A stretch of DNA of 6,468 nt from Paludibacter sp. UBA5753 (GTDB lineage Bacteria; Bacteroidota; Bacteroidia; Bacteroidales; Paludibacteraceae): positions 1 through 6,468 of the forward strand of contig DIFH01000118.1 of assembly GCA_002427615.1 (NCBI GenBank), in the 5' to 3' direction. Positions within the stretch are counted from its first letter, which is position 1. Each line of letters begins with the position of its first letter. The position numbers were made by a program, and so were the translations under genes. The notes below the pieces were generated by a model that made no database searches, was not told the DNA's origin, and was given only the letters and a program-made list of their open reading frames with translations. This document shows, in pieces, positions 5,169 to 6,468 of the stretch.

Positions 5169-6147
5169 ATACTTTCTGAATTAGTTCTTCGTATTCTTTT
5201 TTCAACTCGCTTTGTGAAGTAATTCCTCCCCCACTTTTGAAAACAAGTTGATCTCCTTGTTGTTCGATAAAGCGAATCATTACCGCCGAATCGAGATTTT
5301 CGCCATCGAACCAACCCCAAATGCCCGTATAAAATCCGCGCTCGTACCCTTCTGCCTGTTCGATTATTTCCATGGTTTTAGGTTTGGGAGCTCCACTAAT
5401 AGAACCTGCAGGAAGTAACGAAAATAAAATGTCTCCCAGCCGTTCCAGATAATTCACCGGTAAACGACCTGTGATTTCGGAACTTACCTGTAATAAGTTA
5501 CCTTTATTGGTAAAAAGGCTATCAATATACCGGTAGCGTTTCACTTCCACTTGTTCGGCTACCAAACTCAGGTCATTCCGTATCAAATCGACAATGGTGG
5601 CGTGCTCGGCTTTTTCTTTCGGGTCGGCAAGGATAACGCTTTCGGCATTGGGCAACGCAGCATCAATCGTTCCTTTCATGGGGAACGATGAAATAACGCC
5701 ATCCCGAATTTTTACAAATGTTTCGGGTGAAAGTACTGTAAACATTCGGTTAAGCCAAAGCTTATATTTTGCCGAGCCGAGATTATATAAATCGAATAAC
5801 GAAAGATTGGTTTGTACGTCGGTGGGTTGTGTCAGGTTAATCAGAAACGAGTTGCCTCTGTGAATTTGTTCCTGCACATAGTTGAATTTCAGTTGGTAAT
5901 TCTTTAAGGGAATGGGGTGGGTTTGCCAGTTTAGCAGGTGTTTTGTTTCTTTTTTATTTTGCTGATATTCTGTTTCGGTTTGAAAGCGAATAAATTGAGA
6001 GTCCAATTCACCTTTGGGGATCACGTAACCTGCGGTAGCTTTGTAGTTGATAATAAAAAGAAAGGGCAGACCTACTCCCGAGAGCCGGTTTATTTCCGTC
6101 TTGAGTTGTTGGGTTTTGAGTAAAGGGTATGGAAAATCAATGGACAT
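5152..6147 (-). CDS. pabB: Aminodeoxychorismate synthase component I (PabB)
   Basis: Chorismate-binding enzyme that aminates chorismate to 4-amino-4-deoxychorismate, the first step to 4-aminobenzoate. The 331-residue protein has the chorismate-binding core with PMKGT at 156-160. The lysine K158 marks ADC synthases, whereas anthranilate synthases have PIAGT. EHATIVDLIRNDLS follows at 181-194, LLPAGSISGAPKPKT at 244-258, GFYTGIWGWFDG at 271-282 and GGGIT at 306-310. It is about 120 residues shorter than E. coli PabB because the N-terminal subdomain is reduced. The ATG at 6145-6147 is preferred over an upstream TTG at 6154-6156, which lies too close to the predicted transcription start. No glutamine amidotransferase (pabA/trpG) is nearby; in such genomes a TrpG elsewhere may supply ammonia. 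It overlaps the next gene by 17 bp. Confidence 0.92.
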   Translation of the reverse strand: MSIDFPYPLLKTQQLKTEINRLSGVGLPFLFIINYKATAGYVIPKGELDSQFIRFQTETEYQQNKKETKHLLNWQTHPIPLKNYQLKFNYVQEQIHRGNSFLINLTQPTDVQTNLSLFDLYNLGSAKYKLWLNRMFTVLSPETFVKIRDGVISSFPMKGTIDAALPNAESVILADPKEKAEHATIVDLIRNDLSLVAEQVEVKRYRYIDSLFTNKGNLLQVSSEITGRLPVNYLERLGDILFSLLPAGSISGAPKPKTMEIIEQAEGYERGFYTGIWGWFDGENLDSAVMIRFIEQQGDQLVFKSGGGITSQSELKKEYEELIQKVYVPLH

Positions 6148-6167
6148 TGAAAACAATTATTTACCCG

Positions 6168-6175
6168 CAAAGATA
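6168..6175 (-). promoter_or_regulatory. Probable pabB promoter -7 box
   Basis: The minus strand has TATCTTTG, identical to the -7 box of the leu promoter, 20 bases before the chosen pabB ATG. The -33 box is poor: the nearest candidate is TTTA, 22 bases upstream of the -7 box. This places transcription start at about 6161-6163 and leaves a very short leader, which supports the ATG at 6147 over the TTG at 6156. Confidence 0.6.
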
Positions 6176-6468
6176 AACAAAGTTCTTATAATTAGCGTAA
6201 ATGCAATTTATCTAACTTGGGTTTTTATTTCAAATACATTACCAAAGGTCTAAGTACAAGACCCAAAAAAGTAACAGGAATGCAGATAAAACGGATTGAC
6301 CTGATTTACACAGATAAAATCATTGTTGTCCGGTATAAAAATCTCTTCTAATAATATCGCCCCGATGGGGCTGATTACCATTTGTAACTTGCCGGCTACT
6401 ATAATATCGCTGCTATGCAGTTAATATTTAAAGTACTAACCTTGACAAGCCAGAACCAAAAAGGTAGA
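6176..6468. other. Region without a recognisable gene upstream of pabB
   Basis: No open frame here looks like a protein gene on either strand, and no tRNA or other RNA gene was recognised. The left part is AT-rich upstream sequence of pabB. Around 6282-6321 lies a short direct repetition of CAGATAAAA separated by GGATTGACCTGATTTACA, resembling degenerate interspersed repeats seen in this phylum. The right part, 6348-6427, holds the two-unit hairpin repeat listed separately. A gene may begin beyond the right edge. Confidence 0.6.
6348..6427 (+). repeat. Two-unit 50-bp-period hairpin repeat
   Basis: ATAATATCGC occurs at 6351-6360 and again at 6401-6410, exactly 50 bp apart. Each is followed by a palindrome at the same offset: CCCCGATGGGG (6360-6370) and CTGCTATGCAG (6410-6420). 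These would form 4-bp stems with 3-base loops. The flanks CTGATTA and TTAATA are also similar. Two of four base pairs differ between units but stay complementary. It is an interspersed-repeat-like element of unknown function, and more units could lie right of the window. Confidence 0.75.

Overview
The window looks like the chromosome of a Bacteroidota bacterium. The supporting signs are two perfect Bacteroidota-type -7 promoter boxes (TATCTTTG), the near absence of Shine-Dalgarno sequences, Bacteroidota-like LeuA, LeuC and LeuD proteins, a short PabB/PabC pair, and several interspersed palindromic repeats of kinds common in that phylum. All genes read on the minus strand. The genus cannot be fixed from the sequence.

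From right to left, in the direction of transcription: 6157-6468 has no gene but carries a two-unit, 50-bp tandem hairpin repeat. pabB (5152-6147) and a pabC-like class IV aminotransferase gene (4572-5168) overlap by 17 bp and would turn chorismate into 4-aminobenzoate for folate. After a short gap comes the leucine operon. It starts with a consensus promoter (4465-4495), a leader peptide of 20 residues of which 10 are Leu or Ile (4379-4441), alternative RNA hairpins and a strong intrinsic terminator (4305-4341). Together these form a transcription attenuator. Then follow leuA (2686-4179), leuC (1166-2599), a small four-helix-bundle gene (668-1024) and leuD (26-610).

LeuA condenses 2-oxoisovalerate with acetyl-CoA. 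LeuC and LeuD are the two subunits of 3-isopropylmalate dehydratase, the next enzyme. LeuB, expected for the third step, is not in the window and may lie left of position 1.

The operon is full of repeats placed at gene borders. GC-rich REP-like palindromes occur as inverted pairs around the 5' ends of leuA and leuC; one copy is translated as an extra N-terminal stretch of LeuC. An AT-rich repeat built on ATTGGCAYATTA overlaps the stop codons of both leuC and leuD and occurs inverted just before the leuD start. The four-helix-bundle gene therefore sits inside an inverted-repeat-bounded cassette fitted between the leuC stop codon and the leuD start codon. That cassette and the undescribed-looking Leu/Ile attenuator are the two most interesting features.
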